Part shown: piece by piece, positions 15,826 to 26,274 of the stretch
Layout: each line of letters begins with the position of its first letter
How positions within the stretch are numbered: position 1 is the stretch's first letter
From: Paracoccaceae bacterium
GTDB lineage: Bacteria; Pseudomonadota; Alphaproteobacteria; Rhizobiales; Stappiaceae
Direction: 5' to 3'
DNA length: 36,884 bases
NCBI GenBank assembly: GCA_002709505.1
Contig: PARB01000040.1
Span: forward strand, 1-36,884
Program-made: the position numbers and the translations under genes
Notes under the pieces: generated by a model
Told to the model about the DNA's origin: nothing
The model's input: the letters and a program-made list of their open reading frames with translations, nothing else
Database searches by the model: none

Positions 15826-16662
15826 GTGACCCCTGCCCGCGACATCACGCGCCTGATCGAGATCATGGCCGCCCTGCGCACGCCGGAAACCGGCTGTCCC
15901 TGGGACCTTGAACAGACCTTCGCGACGATCGCGCCCTACACGATCGAGGAGGCCTATGAGGTGGCGGACGCGATCCACCGGGGGGATCCGGTCGATCTGC
16001 GCGAGGAGCTGGGCGACCTCCTGCTCCAGGTCGTCTATCACACGCAAATGGCAAGCGAGGACGGCCAGTTCGACTTCGGCGACGTGGTGGAGGAGATCAC
16101 GGCCAAGATGATCCGCCGCCATCCGCATGTCTTCGGCGACGAGATCGCCCGCACCGCCGGAATGGCAAAGGGCGCCTGGGAACGGATCAAGGATCAGGAA
16201 AAGGCCGCGCGCGCGCTGGCACGGGAACGGCTCGGACTTGCCACGCGGAAATCCGGCTATCTCGACAGCGTCCCGCCTGTGTTTCCGGCCCTGACGGAAG
16301 CGGAGAAACTGCAGAAGCGCGCCGCACGCGTCGGCTTCGACTGGGGCGCAGCCGGCCCTGTCCTCGACAAGATCCGCGAGGAAATCGACGAGCTGGCCGA
16401 AGAAGTCGCATCAGCGGAAAGCGACAGTCGGACGGATCGGATCGAGGATGAACTCGGCGACCTGATCTTTGCCGTTGCCAATCTCGCGCGTCATCTCGAT
16501 ATCGACCCCGAGGAGGCCCTGAAGCGCACCAACCGCAAGTTCCGCAGCCGGTTCGCCGCCATCGAGCGCGAAGCCGAACGTCAGCAGCGCACGCTGGACG
16601 ATCTGACCCTCGAGGAGATGGAGGCTGCCTGGCAGGCGGCCAAGCACCCCAGGGCGGAGTGA
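15826..16662 (+). CDS. mazG: Nucleoside triphosphate pyrophosphohydrolase MazG
   Basis: MazG hydrolyses (d)NTPs to NMP and pyrophosphate, cleaning aberrant nucleotides and modulating the stringent response. This 278-residue protein has the two tandem MazG domains. The first begins CPWDLEQTFATIAPYTIEEAYE and has the metal-binding ExxE helix plus EELGDLLLQVVYH. The second has EEIDELAEE and DELGDLIFAVANLARH. The GTG at 15826 is chosen because GAAGG lies seven bases upstream and it matches the usual N-terminus (ITRLIEIMAALR); an ATG at 15703 gives a 41-residue leader without family features. It is convergent with hflX, 31 bases from it, and divergent from arfB. Confidence 0.95.
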   Translation: MTPARDITRLIEIMAALRTPETGCPWDLEQTFATIAPYTIEEAYEVADAIHRGDPVDLREELGDLLLQVVYHTQMASEDGQFDFGDVVEEITAKMIRRHPHVFGDEIARTAGMAKGAWERIKDQEKAARALARERLGLATRKSGYLDSVPPVFPALTEAEKLQKRAARVGFDWGAAGPVLDKIREEIDELAEEVASAESDSRTDRIEDELGDLIFAVANLARHLDIDPEEALKRTNRKFRSRFAAIEREAERQQRTLDDLTLEEMEAAWQAAKHPRAE

Positions 16663-16693
16663 CCCGGGCCGACGCTTCCGCGCCTGCCGCCGA

Positions 16694-18094
16694 TCAGGTC
16701 GCGGCCGGTTCGGCGACCGGATCGAGCCGCCCCCGAAACCGCTGCATCACCTCGCCCTTGCGCCGTTCCGCAACGCGAATGCGGAAGTGGCACAGCATCT
16801 CCTCATCCTCGCGCGACAACACGTCGGTGTTGCGATGCAGCCAGGCGATCGCCTCGCCGTCGTCGGCGGGAAGAGACACATCGAAGACCACGCTGCCGGC
16901 GGAAAGCTCCAGTTCGATCCGCGCCAGCAGGTCGTCCATGCCCGCGCCCGTGACCGCCGAAACCGCGACCGCGTCCTTGGCGGCGCCATTCGCGGCAAGC
17001 AGGCCATCGCGCCGCTCGGGCGCCAGCAGGTCGATCTTGTTCCAGACCTCGACGATGGTGACATCCCGGTCGTCGCCCAGCCCGAGCAATTCCAGCGTCG
17101 TGGTGACATCCGCGGCCTGAGCCTGCGTATCCTCATGCGCGATGTCGCGCACATGCAGCACCAGGTCGGCTTCGGTGACCTCTTCGAGCGTCGCGCGGAA
17201 GGCCGCGATCAGATGCGTCGGCAGGTCGGAAATGAAGCCCACCGTATCGGACAGGATGATTTCCCGGCCGTGCGGCAGCGCTACCCGGCGCAGCGTCGGG
17301 TCGAGGGTCGCAAACAAGAGGTCCTTGGCAAAGACGTCTGAGCGGGTCAGCCGGTTGAACAGCGTCGACTTGCCGGCGTTGGTATAGCCGACGAGCGCGA
17401 CTACGGGCTGCGGCACCTTCTTGCGCTTGCGGCGATGCAGGTCGCGGGTTCGGCTCACCTGGGCGAGTTCGCGCTCCAGGCGGGTAATCCGCTCCTGAAT
17501 CAGCCGCCTGTCCGCCTCGATCTGGGTCTCGCCCGGGCCTCCGATGAAGCCGAGGCCGCCGCGCTGGCGCTCAAGGTGCGTCCAGGAGCGCACCAGGCGG
17601 CTCTTCTGCCACTTCAGATGCGCGAGTTCGACCTGTAGCGTGCCTTCGGCCGTGCTCGCCCGCGCGCCGAAGATCTCCAGGATCAGGCCGGTGCGGTCGA
17701 GCACCTTGCACTTGAGCGCCTTTTCCAGGTTTCTCTGCTGGATGGGGGTCAGCGGATGGTCGACGATCAGCAGTTCGACCTCTTCGGCCTGCACGATCGC
17801 CGCCAGTTCCTCGACCTTGCCGCTGCCGAAAAGCATGCCCGGCTTGGGCGTCGCAATGTTCACGATGCCCGACGACACGATCTCGAGTTCGATCGCCGCG
17901 GCCAGACCGATGGCTTCCTCGAGCCGCGCCTCCGGCGAGCGGCGTTTCGTCTCGCTGCCCGCGTCGCCACGATGGGTCAGCACCGGGACGATCACCGCCG
18001 CACGGGCGCCGGACGCTCCGCGCGGACCGTCGAAGGCATGATCCGAAGGGGACTCCGCCCGGTTGTCAGTCTTTGGCCGTTCCTGGGTTTTCAA
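16694..18094 (-). CDS. hflX: Ribosome-associated GTPase HflX
   Basis: HflX binds and splits stalled or stressed 70S ribosomes. The 466-residue protein has the N-terminal HflX domain ([30 protein letters not shown]), the coiled linker with [15 protein letters not shown], and a GTPase domain with [12 protein letters not shown] (G1), DTVGFI (G3) and NKIDL (G4). The likely start is a TTG immediately after the hfq stop codon and in the same frame, with no strong ribosome site of its own, suggesting translational coupling to hfq. A GTG about 33 codons further in is possible but would cut into the conserved VIVPVL segment. It is convergent with mazG. Confidence 0.94.
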   Translation of the reverse strand: MKTQERPKTDNRAESPSDHAFDGPRGASGARAAVIVPVLTHRGDAGSETKRRSPEARLEEAIGLAAAIELEIVSSGIVNIATPKPGMLFGSGKVEELAAIVQAEEVELLIVDHPLTPIQQRNLEKALKCKVLDRTGLILEIFGARASTAEGTLQVELAHLKWQKSRLVRSWTHLERQRGGLGFIGGPGETQIEADRRLIQERITRLERELAQVSRTRDLHRRKRKKVPQPVVALVGYTNAGKSTLFNRLTRSDVFAKDLLFATLDPTLRRVALPHGREIILSDTVGFISDLPTHLIAAFRATLEEVTEADLVLHVRDIAHEDTQAQAADVTTTLELLGLGDDRDVTIVEVWNKIDLLAPERRDGLLAANGAAKDAVAVSAVTGAGMDDLLARIELELSAGSVVFDVSLPADDGEAIAWLHRNTDVLSREDEEMLCHFRIRVAERRKGEVMQRFRGRLDPVAEPAAT

Positions 18095-18352
18095 TCAGCT
18101 CGCCGCCTTTTCGTCCGCCTCATCGCCCGGGTCGAAAAGTTGCACCGGAGCATTGGGCATCACTGTCGAGATCGCGTGCTTGTAGACAAGCTGGGAATGT
18201 CCGTCCCGGCGCAACAAGACGCAAAAATTGTCAAACCAAGTCACAACACCCTGCAACTTGACGCCATTGATCAGAAAAATCGTCAGCGGAGTTTTCTGTT
18301 TCCGGACATGGTTAAGAAAAGTGTCTTGAAGATTCTGTGCGCGGTCAGCCAT
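18095..18352 (-). CDS. hfq: RNA chaperone Hfq
   Basis: The 85-residue hexameric Sm-like protein matches alphaproteobacterial Hfq. [20 protein letters not shown] leads to the Sm1 motif, then the Sm2 motif YKHAIST, and a short acidic tail. It promotes pairing of small RNAs with mRNAs and, in several rhizobia, is tied to control of nifA and nitrogen metabolism. The ATG at 18352 is preceded by AGGAA about ten bases upstream. Its leader of roughly 260 bases after the upstream terminators should hold its promoter. Its stop codon abuts the first codon of hflX. Confidence 0.98.
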   Translation of the reverse strand: MADRAQNLQDTFLNHVRKQKTPLTIFLINGVKLQGVVTWFDNFCVLLRRDGHSQLVYKHAISTVMPNAPVQLFDPGDEADEKAAS

Positions 18353-18550
18353 GTTTTATTATTTCCTGCATTCGCCTGGTCGTTCTATTGCGCTTCGAAG
18401 GAGATCCCGCGAGACGGTCGCCTGCCCCGACGCCTTTTTCTGTCTCGCCTGCGATCGAACCCTGGAACCATCAATAAGGGTTCCTGCGCTTGGCCGAAAG
18501 TCTATCCTATCCGAAACCGATTTTCTGCCCGTTTTTGAGTGCGCTGCAGC

Positions 18551-18581
18551 CCAAAAACAAACCGGCCGATCCCGGTCGGCC
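18551..18581 (-). terminator. Second intrinsic terminator downstream of dat
   Basis: On the minus strand, GGCCGA-N6-TCGGCC (18581-18564) is followed by GGTTTGTTTTT (reading towards 18553). It lies 69 bases beyond the dat stop and backs up the first terminator at 18609-18639. Confidence 0.65.
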
Positions 18582-18608
18582 CCACCCCGGACGAAGCGCC
18601 AAAGGCCT

Positions 18609-18639
18609 TTTGAAAAGTGCCGGCACTCATGGCCGGCAC
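18609..18639 (-). terminator. Intrinsic terminator of dat
   Basis: On the minus strand, GTGCCGGC-N7-GCCGGCAC (18639-18617) is a perfect 8-bp stem followed by TTTTC. It begins 10 bases after the dat stop codon, so it should end the dat transcript before hfq. Confidence 0.75.
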
Positions 18640-18649
18640 CCCATTCGTA

Positions 18650-19513
18650 TCAGACCGGCTCGAGTTCGCTCACTTCGTGGAACTGCTGACGAAGCTCGCG
18701 GGACAGTTCGCCGGGATGGCCGTTGCCGATGGCGGCGTCGTCAATTCGCACCACAGGCATCACGAGCGTCGAAGCCGCGGTGATGAAGGCTTCCTTCGCC
18801 TGCTTTGCCTCGTCCACGGTAAAGGGCCTTTCATCAAAGGACAAACCGTTTCGCGCAATCATATCAAGAACAACCTGCCGGGTGATGCCCTTCAGGATGC
18901 CGTGTTCCGCCGGTCGCGTCACGAGCGTGTTGTCCTTGGTTACGATCCATGCGTTGGTCGATCCGCCTTCGGTGACATAGCCGTCGGCATCGACGAACCA
19001 CGCCTCCTTGGCGCCGGCTTCCTTTGCCTTTTGCTTGGCGAGAACATTCGGCAGCAGGCCGACGGTCTTGATATCGACACGGTCCCAGCGGTTTTCCGGC
19101 ACGGTGATCACGCCAACGCCCGTTTCCGCAGCCTTGTCGCCCGTTTCCGGGGCCACATTGCGGGCCGTGACGACAAGGGCCGGCGGCGTGTCGGGCGACG
19201 GGAAGTAGTGGTCGCGGCGGGCCACGCCCCGCGTCACCTGCAAATAGACGAAGCCGCTGCGCACCCGGTTGCGGCGCAGCACCTCGCGCATGACCTGCGA
19301 GAGAGCGGCGCGCGTCATCGGCATGCGGATCGACAGCTCCCGCAAGGACCGCTCGAGCCGGTCGCAATGACGTCGTTCGTCGACGATCTTGCCGTGCCAG
19401 ACCTCGCAGACCTCATAGACGCCGTCCGCGAACTGATACCCGCGGTCCTCGATATGCACCGCTGCTTCGGCATGGCGGACATAGCGTCCGTTGACATAGG
19501 CAATTCGTGACAT
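18650..19513 (-). CDS. dat: D-amino acid aminotransferase (class IV, PLP-dependent)
   Basis: The enzyme moves the amino group between D-amino acids and 2-oxo acids, giving D-Ala or D-Glu interconversion. The 287-residue length is right. N-terminal YVNGRYV and EDRGYQFADGVYEV are typical of D-amino acid transaminases, with RHCDRLERS next. The PLP lysine is probably in DIKTVGLLPNVLAKQKAKE. The phosphate-binding EGGSTNAWIV follows near residue 198. An aminodeoxychorismate lyase or branched-chain enzyme is a less likely alternative. The ATG at 19513 begins MSRIAYVNG. It lies 84 bases after trkA on the same strand, with a hairpin between, and ends in two terminators before hfq. Confidence 0.9.
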   Translation of the reverse strand: MSRIAYVNGRYVRHAEAAVHIEDRGYQFADGVYEVCEVWHGKIVDERRHCDRLERSLRELSIRMPMTRAALSQVMREVLRRNRVRSGFVYLQVTRGVARRDHYFPSPDTPPALVVTARNVAPETGDKAAETGVGVITVPENRWDRVDIKTVGLLPNVLAKQKAKEAGAKEAWFVDADGYVTEGGSTNAWIVTKDNTLVTRPAEHGILKGITRQVVLDMIARNGLSFDERPFTVDEAKQAKEAFITAASTLVMPVVRIDDAAIGNGHPGELSRELRQQFHEVSELEPV

Positions 19514-19545
19514 CGTTCATCCGGTCCTTTTATCCGGGTCCTCAC

Positions 19546-19576
19546 GGCCGGCCCGCAGTGCTGCGGGCGCGCGGCC
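19546..19576 (-). other. Hairpin between trkA and dat
   Basis: GCCCGCAG-TG-CTGCGGGC (19551-19568) is a perfect 8-bp inverted repeat, extended by GGCCG and CGGCC with a small bulge. No T-run follows on the minus strand. It may stabilise or partly terminate the upstream transcript rather than act as a canonical terminator. Confidence 0.4.
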
Positions 19577-19597
19577 ATCCTTCTATATCGATCCGTA

Positions 19598-20974
19598 TCA
19601 GAAAAATTCCAGACTGACCCGGAACATCTGCTCCACCTGGCGCACCCTTTCGGCGATCGCGAAAAGCACCACCCGGTCGTGCGCGCGGATGATCGTGCTG
19701 CCGTCCGGCGTGATCACCGTGCCATCGCGGAAGATGGCGCCGACGCGGATGCCGTCGGGGAGATCCGTGTCGCGCAGCGGCTTGCCGACGAGCGGCGAGG
19801 TTTCCAGCGCCTCGGCCTCGATCACCTCCGCCGCGCCGTTTTGCAGCGCATGCACGCCGCGAATCCGACCGCGACGCACATGCTGCAGGATCTTCGAAAT
19901 CGTCACCTGGCGCGGATTGACGAAGGCATCGATCCCCAGCGCATGGGCGAAGGTCGGATAGCTCGGATTGTTGAGCAGCGACAGGTTGCGCTTGCAGCCG
20001 AGCTTCTTCGCCATGACGCAGGAGAGAATGTTGACCTCGTCCTCATTGGTCAGCGCGATCAGCGTGTCGGCATCCTGGATGTCGGCTTCCAGAAGCAGGT
20101 TCTGGTCGAGCGCGCTGCCGTGCAGGATGACCGTGCGTTTCAGGGTGTCGGCGATGCTGAGCGCCCGCTCCCTGGAATGCTCGATGATCTTGACCTTGGC
20201 CGTCGACTGGCGCTGTTCCAGCGTGTGCGCGACGTAATTGCCGATGTTGCCGCCACCGGCAATCACCACGCGCGTCGCCTCCGGCTCCTCGTGCCCGAAG
20301 ATCGCCAGCGTCCGGCGAACGCGGTCGCGACGGGCGATCACATAGACGAGATCGTCGACCAGAAGCGTATCGGAGCTTTTGGGAACGAACAGGTGATTTC
20401 CGCGGAAAACGCCGGTGACGACGGAGCCGAGATCGGGAAACAGCTCGGTCAGCTGGCGCAGCGGCGTGTTCACCACCGGACAGTCCTCCCGGCAGACGAC
20501 GCCGACAACCACGACCTGGTCGTCGGCAAAACGCACCGTCTCGACCGCACCGGGAAGCGCGAGACGCCGCAGCACCATCTCGCCGACCTCGATCTCCGGC
20601 GAGATGATCACGTCGATCGGCATGTTGTCGCGCGAGAACAGGTCGCTCCACTGCGGCTTGAGATAGCTTTGCGCGCGCACGCGGGCGACCTTGGTCGGCA
20701 CCCGGAACAGCGAATGCGCCACCTGGCAGGCCACCATGTTGACCTCGTCATAGAGGGTGACGGCAATCAGCATGTCGGCCTGTTCGGCACCCGCCTGCGC
20801 CAGCACGTCGGGATGCGCGCCATGGCCGACGAAGCCGCGCACGTCGAGCGTGTCGCGGATCGCATTGATCAGACGCGGCGACGAATCGATGACGGAAACG
20901 TCGTTCTGTTCGGCCGCGAGCTTCTCGGCGATGCCGTAGCCGACCTGGCCGGCGCCGCAAATCACCACTCTCAT
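19598..20974 (-). CDS. trkA: Trk potassium-uptake regulatory subunit TrkA
   Basis: TrkA is the cytoplasmic NAD(H)-binding gating ring for the TrkH/TrkG potassium channel. The 458-residue protein has two RCK repeats. The first begins MRVVICGAGQVGYGIAEKLA with the GxGxxG fold. The second begins RVVIAGGGNIGNYVAHTLE near residue 235. Each is followed by a TrkA_C domain (ETVRFADDQVVVVG, then ETSPLVGKPLRDTDLPDGI). The membrane partner is not in this window. It follows ntrX by 57 bases on the same strand, the usual order in many alphaproteobacteria, and may be read from the ntr operon. Confidence 0.96.
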   Translation of the reverse strand: MRVVICGAGQVGYGIAEKLAAEQNDVSVIDSSPRLINAIRDTLDVRGFVGHGAHPDVLAQAGAEQADMLIAVTLYDEVNMVACQVAHSLFRVPTKVARVRAQSYLKPQWSDLFSRDNMPIDVIISPEIEVGEMVLRRLALPGAVETVRFADDQVVVVGVVCREDCPVVNTPLRQLTELFPDLGSVVTGVFRGNHLFVPKSSDTLLVDDLVYVIARRDRVRRTLAIFGHEEPEATRVVIAGGGNIGNYVAHTLEQRQSTAKVKIIEHSRERALSIADTLKRTVILHGSALDQNLLLEADIQDADTLIALTNEDEVNILSCVMAKKLGCKRNLSLLNNPSYPTFAHALGIDAFVNPRQVTISKILQHVRRGRIRGVHALQNGAAEVIEAEALETSPLVGKPLRDTDLPDGIRVGAIFRDGTVITPDGSTIIRAHDRVVLFAIAERVRQVEQMFRVSLEFF

Positions 20975-21031
20975 GGATCGGGTTCCTTCATCGCATACCG
21001 GGACGGACGGGACCGTGTGGTCGGGTCGTGC

Positions 21032-22399
21032 CTACGACAGTCCTAGCGACTTGAGCTTGCGATGCAAAGCGGAGCGTTCCATCCCCACGAATTCCGCCGT
21101 GCGTGACACATTACCGCCGAAGCGCTTGATCTGCGCCTGCAGATAGTCGCGCTCGAACAATTCCCGCGCGTCGCGCAAGGGCAGCGCCATCAAATGCTCG
21201 CCACCGCCATTGGTCGGCAGGTTGGGGGCATCCGCACCGATCTCGCCCGGCAGAAGGTCCGCGGTGATCACCGCGTCCGGATCGGCGCGCGTCAGGATCA
21301 TTAGCCGTTCGACGTTGTTGCGCAGCTGGCGCACGTTGCCGGGCCAGTCGTGTGCCTGAAGCACGGCCATCGCGTCCTCGCCGATGCGGCGGATCGGAAG
21401 GCCGGAGCTGGCCGAGATCTGTTCCATGAAGAACTGCACGAGTTCGGGGATGTCCTCGCGTCGGTCGGCAAGGGCAGGAACATGCAGCGGCACGACGCCC
21501 AGCCGGTGGAAGAGATCCTCGCGCAGCCGGCCCTCGGCGATCTCCTGCTCCAGGTTGCGCGCGCTGGATGACAGGATGCGGATGTCGACGCTGACCTTGC
21601 CGGCCCCGCCGACACGGGTGAAGGTCTGGTCGACGAGCACGCGCAGGATCTTACCCTGCGTGCCATGGGGCATGTCCGCCACTTCGTCGATGTAGAGCGT
21701 GCCGCCATGCGCCTCTTCCATGGCGCCGATCTTGCGGATCCGGCCGTCCTCGCCCTCGATGCCGAACAGTTCCTCTTCCATCCGTTCCGGGGTGATCGTC
21801 GCGGCATTGATCACCACGAACGGGCTTTTCTCGCGCTGGGAGGCGGCGTGGATCGTGCGCGCCGTCAGCTCCTTGCCCGACCCCGACGGTCCGGTGATCA
21901 GGACGCGGCTGTTGGTGGGGGCAACGCGGTCGATGGTCGAGCGCAGCTGGCTCATCGCGCTGCTCTTGCCAAGCAGGTCCAGCGCATCGGAACTGCGCTG
22001 CTTGAGCTGGCGGATTTCCCGGCGCAGCGACGAGGCCTCGAGCGCCCGTTCCGCGATCAGCACCAGCCGGTCGGCCTTGAACGGCTTCTCGACATAGTCG
22101 TAGGCGCCGCGCTTGATCGCGGATACGGCCGTTTCGATGTTGCCATGGCCGGAGATGATGACAACGGGAAGGTCGGGGTCCTGTTCCTTGATGACGTCGA
22201 GCAGGTCGAGCCCGTCGAGCTTGCTGCCCTGCAGCCAGATATCGAGCACCACCAGCGACGGCCGCCGCTCCTGGATCGCGGCAAGCGCGGTGTCGCTGTC
22301 GGAGGCGGTGCGGGTGTTGTAGCCCTCGTCATCGAGAATGCCGGCGATCAGATCGCGAATATCGGCTTCATCGTCGACTACCAGAATATCATACGCCAT
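21032..22399 (-). CDS. ntrX: Response regulator NtrX
   Basis: NtrX is the partner of NtrY, linked to nitrogen, redox and envelope physiology in alphaproteobacteria. The 455-residue protein has a receiver domain (phosphoacceptor Asp near residue 53 in VVLDIWLQ; conserved Lys in EKPFK), an AAA+ domain with Walker A GPSGSGKE and Walker B GGTLYIDEVADM, and a C-terminal Fis-type helix-turn-helix (GNVSRTAEFVGMERSALHRKLKSLG). The GAFTGA loop used by sigma-54 activators is absent: ELFGIEGEDGRIRKIGAMEEAHGG replaces [13 protein letters not shown]. It may therefore regulate other promoters. The ATG at 22399 starts MAYDILVVDDE and overlaps the end of ntrY by 11 bases, indicating translational coupling. 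Confidence 0.96.
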   Translation of the reverse strand: MAYDILVVDDEADIRDLIAGILDDEGYNTRTASDSDTALAAIQERRPSLVVLDIWLQGSKLDGLDLLDVIKEQDPDLPVVIISGHGNIETAVSAIKRGAYDYVEKPFKADRLVLIAERALEASSLRREIRQLKQRSSDALDLLGKSSAMSQLRSTIDRVAPTNSRVLITGPSGSGKELTARTIHAASQREKSPFVVINAATITPERMEEELFGIEGEDGRIRKIGAMEEAHGGTLYIDEVADMPHGTQGKILRVLVDQTFTRVGGAGKVSVDIRILSSSARNLEQEIAEGRLREDLFHRLGVVPLHVPALADRREDIPELVQFFMEQISASSGLPIRRIGEDAMAVLQAHDWPGNVRQLRNNVERLMILTRADPDAVITADLLPGEIGADAPNLPTNGGGEHLMALPLRDARELFERDYLQAQIKRFGGNVSRTAEFVGMERSALHRKLKSLGLS

Positions 22400-24671
22400 C
22401 TGTCGCAACCGTTTCCGAGGTGGGAGGGAGCTGATCCGCGTCGACCGGGAGGGTCGGGACGGGTTCAACCGCGAGCGTCAGCCGCACCGTGGCGCCGCGC
22501 CCGCCGGACGACTCCGCTGTGTCTCGGGGCGCATCGAGCAGCTCGATGCCGCCACCGTGTTCTTCCAGGATCTTCTTGACGATCGCCAGGCCGAGGCCGG
22601 TCCCCTTTTCACGCGTCGTCATATAGGGCTCGAGCAGCCGCTGCCGGTTTTCGACCGGAAGGCCGATGCCGTTGTCGGTGACATCGATCACCACCTTGCC
22701 GTCACCTTGCGCAAGATGAATGTCGATCCGCCCGTCCGCGACCTGCTCCGCGGGAAGCGCGAGAACGGATTCCGTTGCGTTCTTGATCACATTCGTCAGC
22801 GCCTGGCCGACCAGCCGCTGGTCGAAGCGCATTTTCACCGCGCTCTCCGGCAGATCCGTGCGGATCGAAATATCGGGATTGGCCACCCCTTGCAGGAAGG
22901 CCGCCTCGCGCACGGTGGTGCGCAGGTCGGAGACCTCCATCGTCGGCTTCGGCATGCGCGCGAAGGAGGAGAACTCGTCGACCATGCGGCCGATGTCGCC
23001 GACCTGGCGGATGATCGTATCGACGCACTGGTCGAAGATCCCGCGATCCTCGACGATCACCTTGCCGTAGCGGCGGCGAATGCGTTCCGCCGACAGCTGG
23101 ATCGGCGTGAGCGGGTTCTTGATCTCATGAGCGATGCGGCGCGCCACATCCGCCCAGGCCGAGGTGCGCTGTGCCGTCACCAGATCGGTGATGTCGTCCA
23201 GCGTGACGACGAACCCGTGTTCGCTTCGGGTGGACTGCTCGCTGGTCACCCGCACGTTGACGGTGCGCTCCCTGCCGTGGCGATGCAGGGACACCTGCGT
23301 TTCGCTCATGCGGTCGTCCGCGCGTGCCAGCACATCCTCGATGATCCCGGCCAGCTCCGGCACCGCCTGCGCGAGCGGCTCGTCGAGCAGTGCGCTTTCG
23401 CTGACCCCGACGAGCGACAGCGCCGAGCGGTTCACCAGGGTGATGCGCCCGCTGTCGTCGACACCGATGACGCCGGCGGTTACGCCCGACAGCACGGCCT
23501 CGGTGAACCGGCGGCGGCGGTCGATCTGATCGTTCGCCGCCAGCAGCGCATCGCGCTGCCCGCGCAACTGCGCGGTCATGTTGTTGAAGGTCGCGCCCAG
23601 ATTGGCTAGATCGCCAGCCGACTTGTCGGTTTCCACCTGGACGTAGAGATTGCCCTTGGAGACCTGGTCCGCCGCCCCGATCAGCCGCCGGATCGGCGCC
23701 ACCAGCATGTTGGCGAAACCGAAGCCGATCCAGATCGACGACAGGAGCAGAACAAGCGTGACCCCGGTATAGACCAGCGCGAAGGCGACCTGCACGCCGA
23801 AGCGGCTTTGCTCCATGCGCGTGTACTGGTTCGCCCCCTCCTCCGCCAGCCGCATGTAGTCGACCACGCGCTTGTCCATCGCGCGGGTGACATAGAGATA
23901 CATGTCGTCATAGGCGGAAAGCTTCATCACGCCGCCGACCAGATTGGAGACGCCCGGCGCGATGATCACCGGCTCTCCGCCGCTCGCCTGCTCGAAGGCC
24001 TGGTTCGGCGGCAGAAGCACGTCCATCTCCGGATTGACGATGATCCGCGTGATCACCGTCCCGTCGGATTTCATCAGGAACGCGCCAAGCAGCGCCCGCA
24101 GCGACGTCTGGGTCTGGAAAAAGGAATCGAAGCGCGTCGGCTCGAACTCGTAAACCGCCTTGGCCCGGTCGATGTCATTGGCCATGGCGATCAGGTCGCC
24201 GCGCAGGACCCGCGCATGTTCCTGCAGATAGGCCTGCGCCACGGTCAGCGCATTGTCGATGATCAGCCGGGTACGATCCTCGAACCAGCGGTCGAGACCG
24301 CGATCGAGCGTGATCGTCGCGAGAATCGCCACAAGGATCGCCGGCACCGCGGCGACGAAGCTGAACAGCGTGACGATCCGGCCGTGCAGCCGGGCCGCCG
24401 CGCGGCCCCGCCGCCGCGCCTGCCAGAGCGAGAGCAGTTCCAGCCCGATCAGCAACAGCAGCGCGGCGACCAGAACGCCGTTGATCACCATCGCCACCTG
24501 GGCGACGGGCCCGTCGGGGGGAATGGGGGTTACCCCCATCAGCAGGAAGAAGGTGAAGGTGATCGAGATCAGCGACACGACCACAAGCACGAAACCGAGC
24601 CGACGTACGCGCAGCCCCGTGCGGCCATGATCTGCCTGATAGGCTGTGGCGCTCGTTTGTTCGGCGGTCAA
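22389..24671 (-). CDS. ntrY: Sensor histidine kinase NtrY
   Basis: This 760-residue inner-membrane kinase has several N-terminal helices (GFVLVVVSLISITFTFFLLM, then VLVAALLLLIGLELLSL, then FVAAVPAILVAILAT), a periplasmic region and a later helix (VTLVLLLSSIWIGFGFANML). Next come a HAMP linker, a PAS domain, the HisKA box [20 protein letters not shown] with the phosphorylated His, and the ATPase boxes (DNGIGLP, GTGLGLAIVKKI). The only plausible start in frame is a TTG at 24671; no ATG or GTG precedes the first helix in a good context. It is separated from ntrC by 131 bases and overlaps ntrX by 11 bases. Confidence 0.95.
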   Translation of the reverse strand: MTAEQTSATAYQADHGRTGLRVRRLGFVLVVVSLISITFTFFLLMGVTPIPPDGPVAQVAMVINGVLVAALLLLIGLELLSLWQARRRGRAAARLHGRIVTLFSFVAAVPAILVAILATITLDRGLDRWFEDRTRLIIDNALTVAQAYLQEHARVLRGDLIAMANDIDRAKAVYEFEPTRFDSFFQTQTSLRALLGAFLMKSDGTVITRIIVNPEMDVLLPPNQAFEQASGGEPVIIAPGVSNLVGGVMKLSAYDDMYLYVTRAMDKRVVDYMRLAEEGANQYTRMEQSRFGVQVAFALVYTGVTLVLLLSSIWIGFGFANMLVAPIRRLIGAADQVSKGNLYVQVETDKSAGDLANLGATFNNMTAQLRGQRDALLAANDQIDRRRRFTEAVLSGVTAGVIGVDDSGRITLVNRSALSLVGVSESALLDEPLAQAVPELAGIIEDVLARADDRMSETQVSLHRHGRERTVNVRVTSEQSTRSEHGFVVTLDDITDLVTAQRTSAWADVARRIAHEIKNPLTPIQLSAERIRRRYGKVIVEDRGIFDQCVDTIIRQVGDIGRMVDEFSSFARMPKPTMEVSDLRTTVREAAFLQGVANPDISIRTDLPESAVKMRFDQRLVGQALTNVIKNATESVLALPAEQVADGRIDIHLAQGDGKVVIDVTDNGIGLPVENRQRLLEPYMTTREKGTGLGLAIVKKILEEHGGGIELLDAPRDTAESSGGRGATVRLTLAVEPVPTLPVDADQLPPTSETVATDGV

Positions 24672-24802
24672 GGTCGGGCAACCATCGTCTGGAATCGGTC
24701 CATGCGGGACCGGCGCAAAGATGCGGCACCCTTACCACACATTGTTGCCAAATTACGACAGGCAGAATGCTTTGTGAATGTCGCGCGACAGGTTTCGCCC
24801 GC

Positions 24803-26239
<1,437 letters not shown>

Positions 26240-26274
26240 GTGTTGAGGTTCCCCGGTGTCGGATCTCTTGGGTG

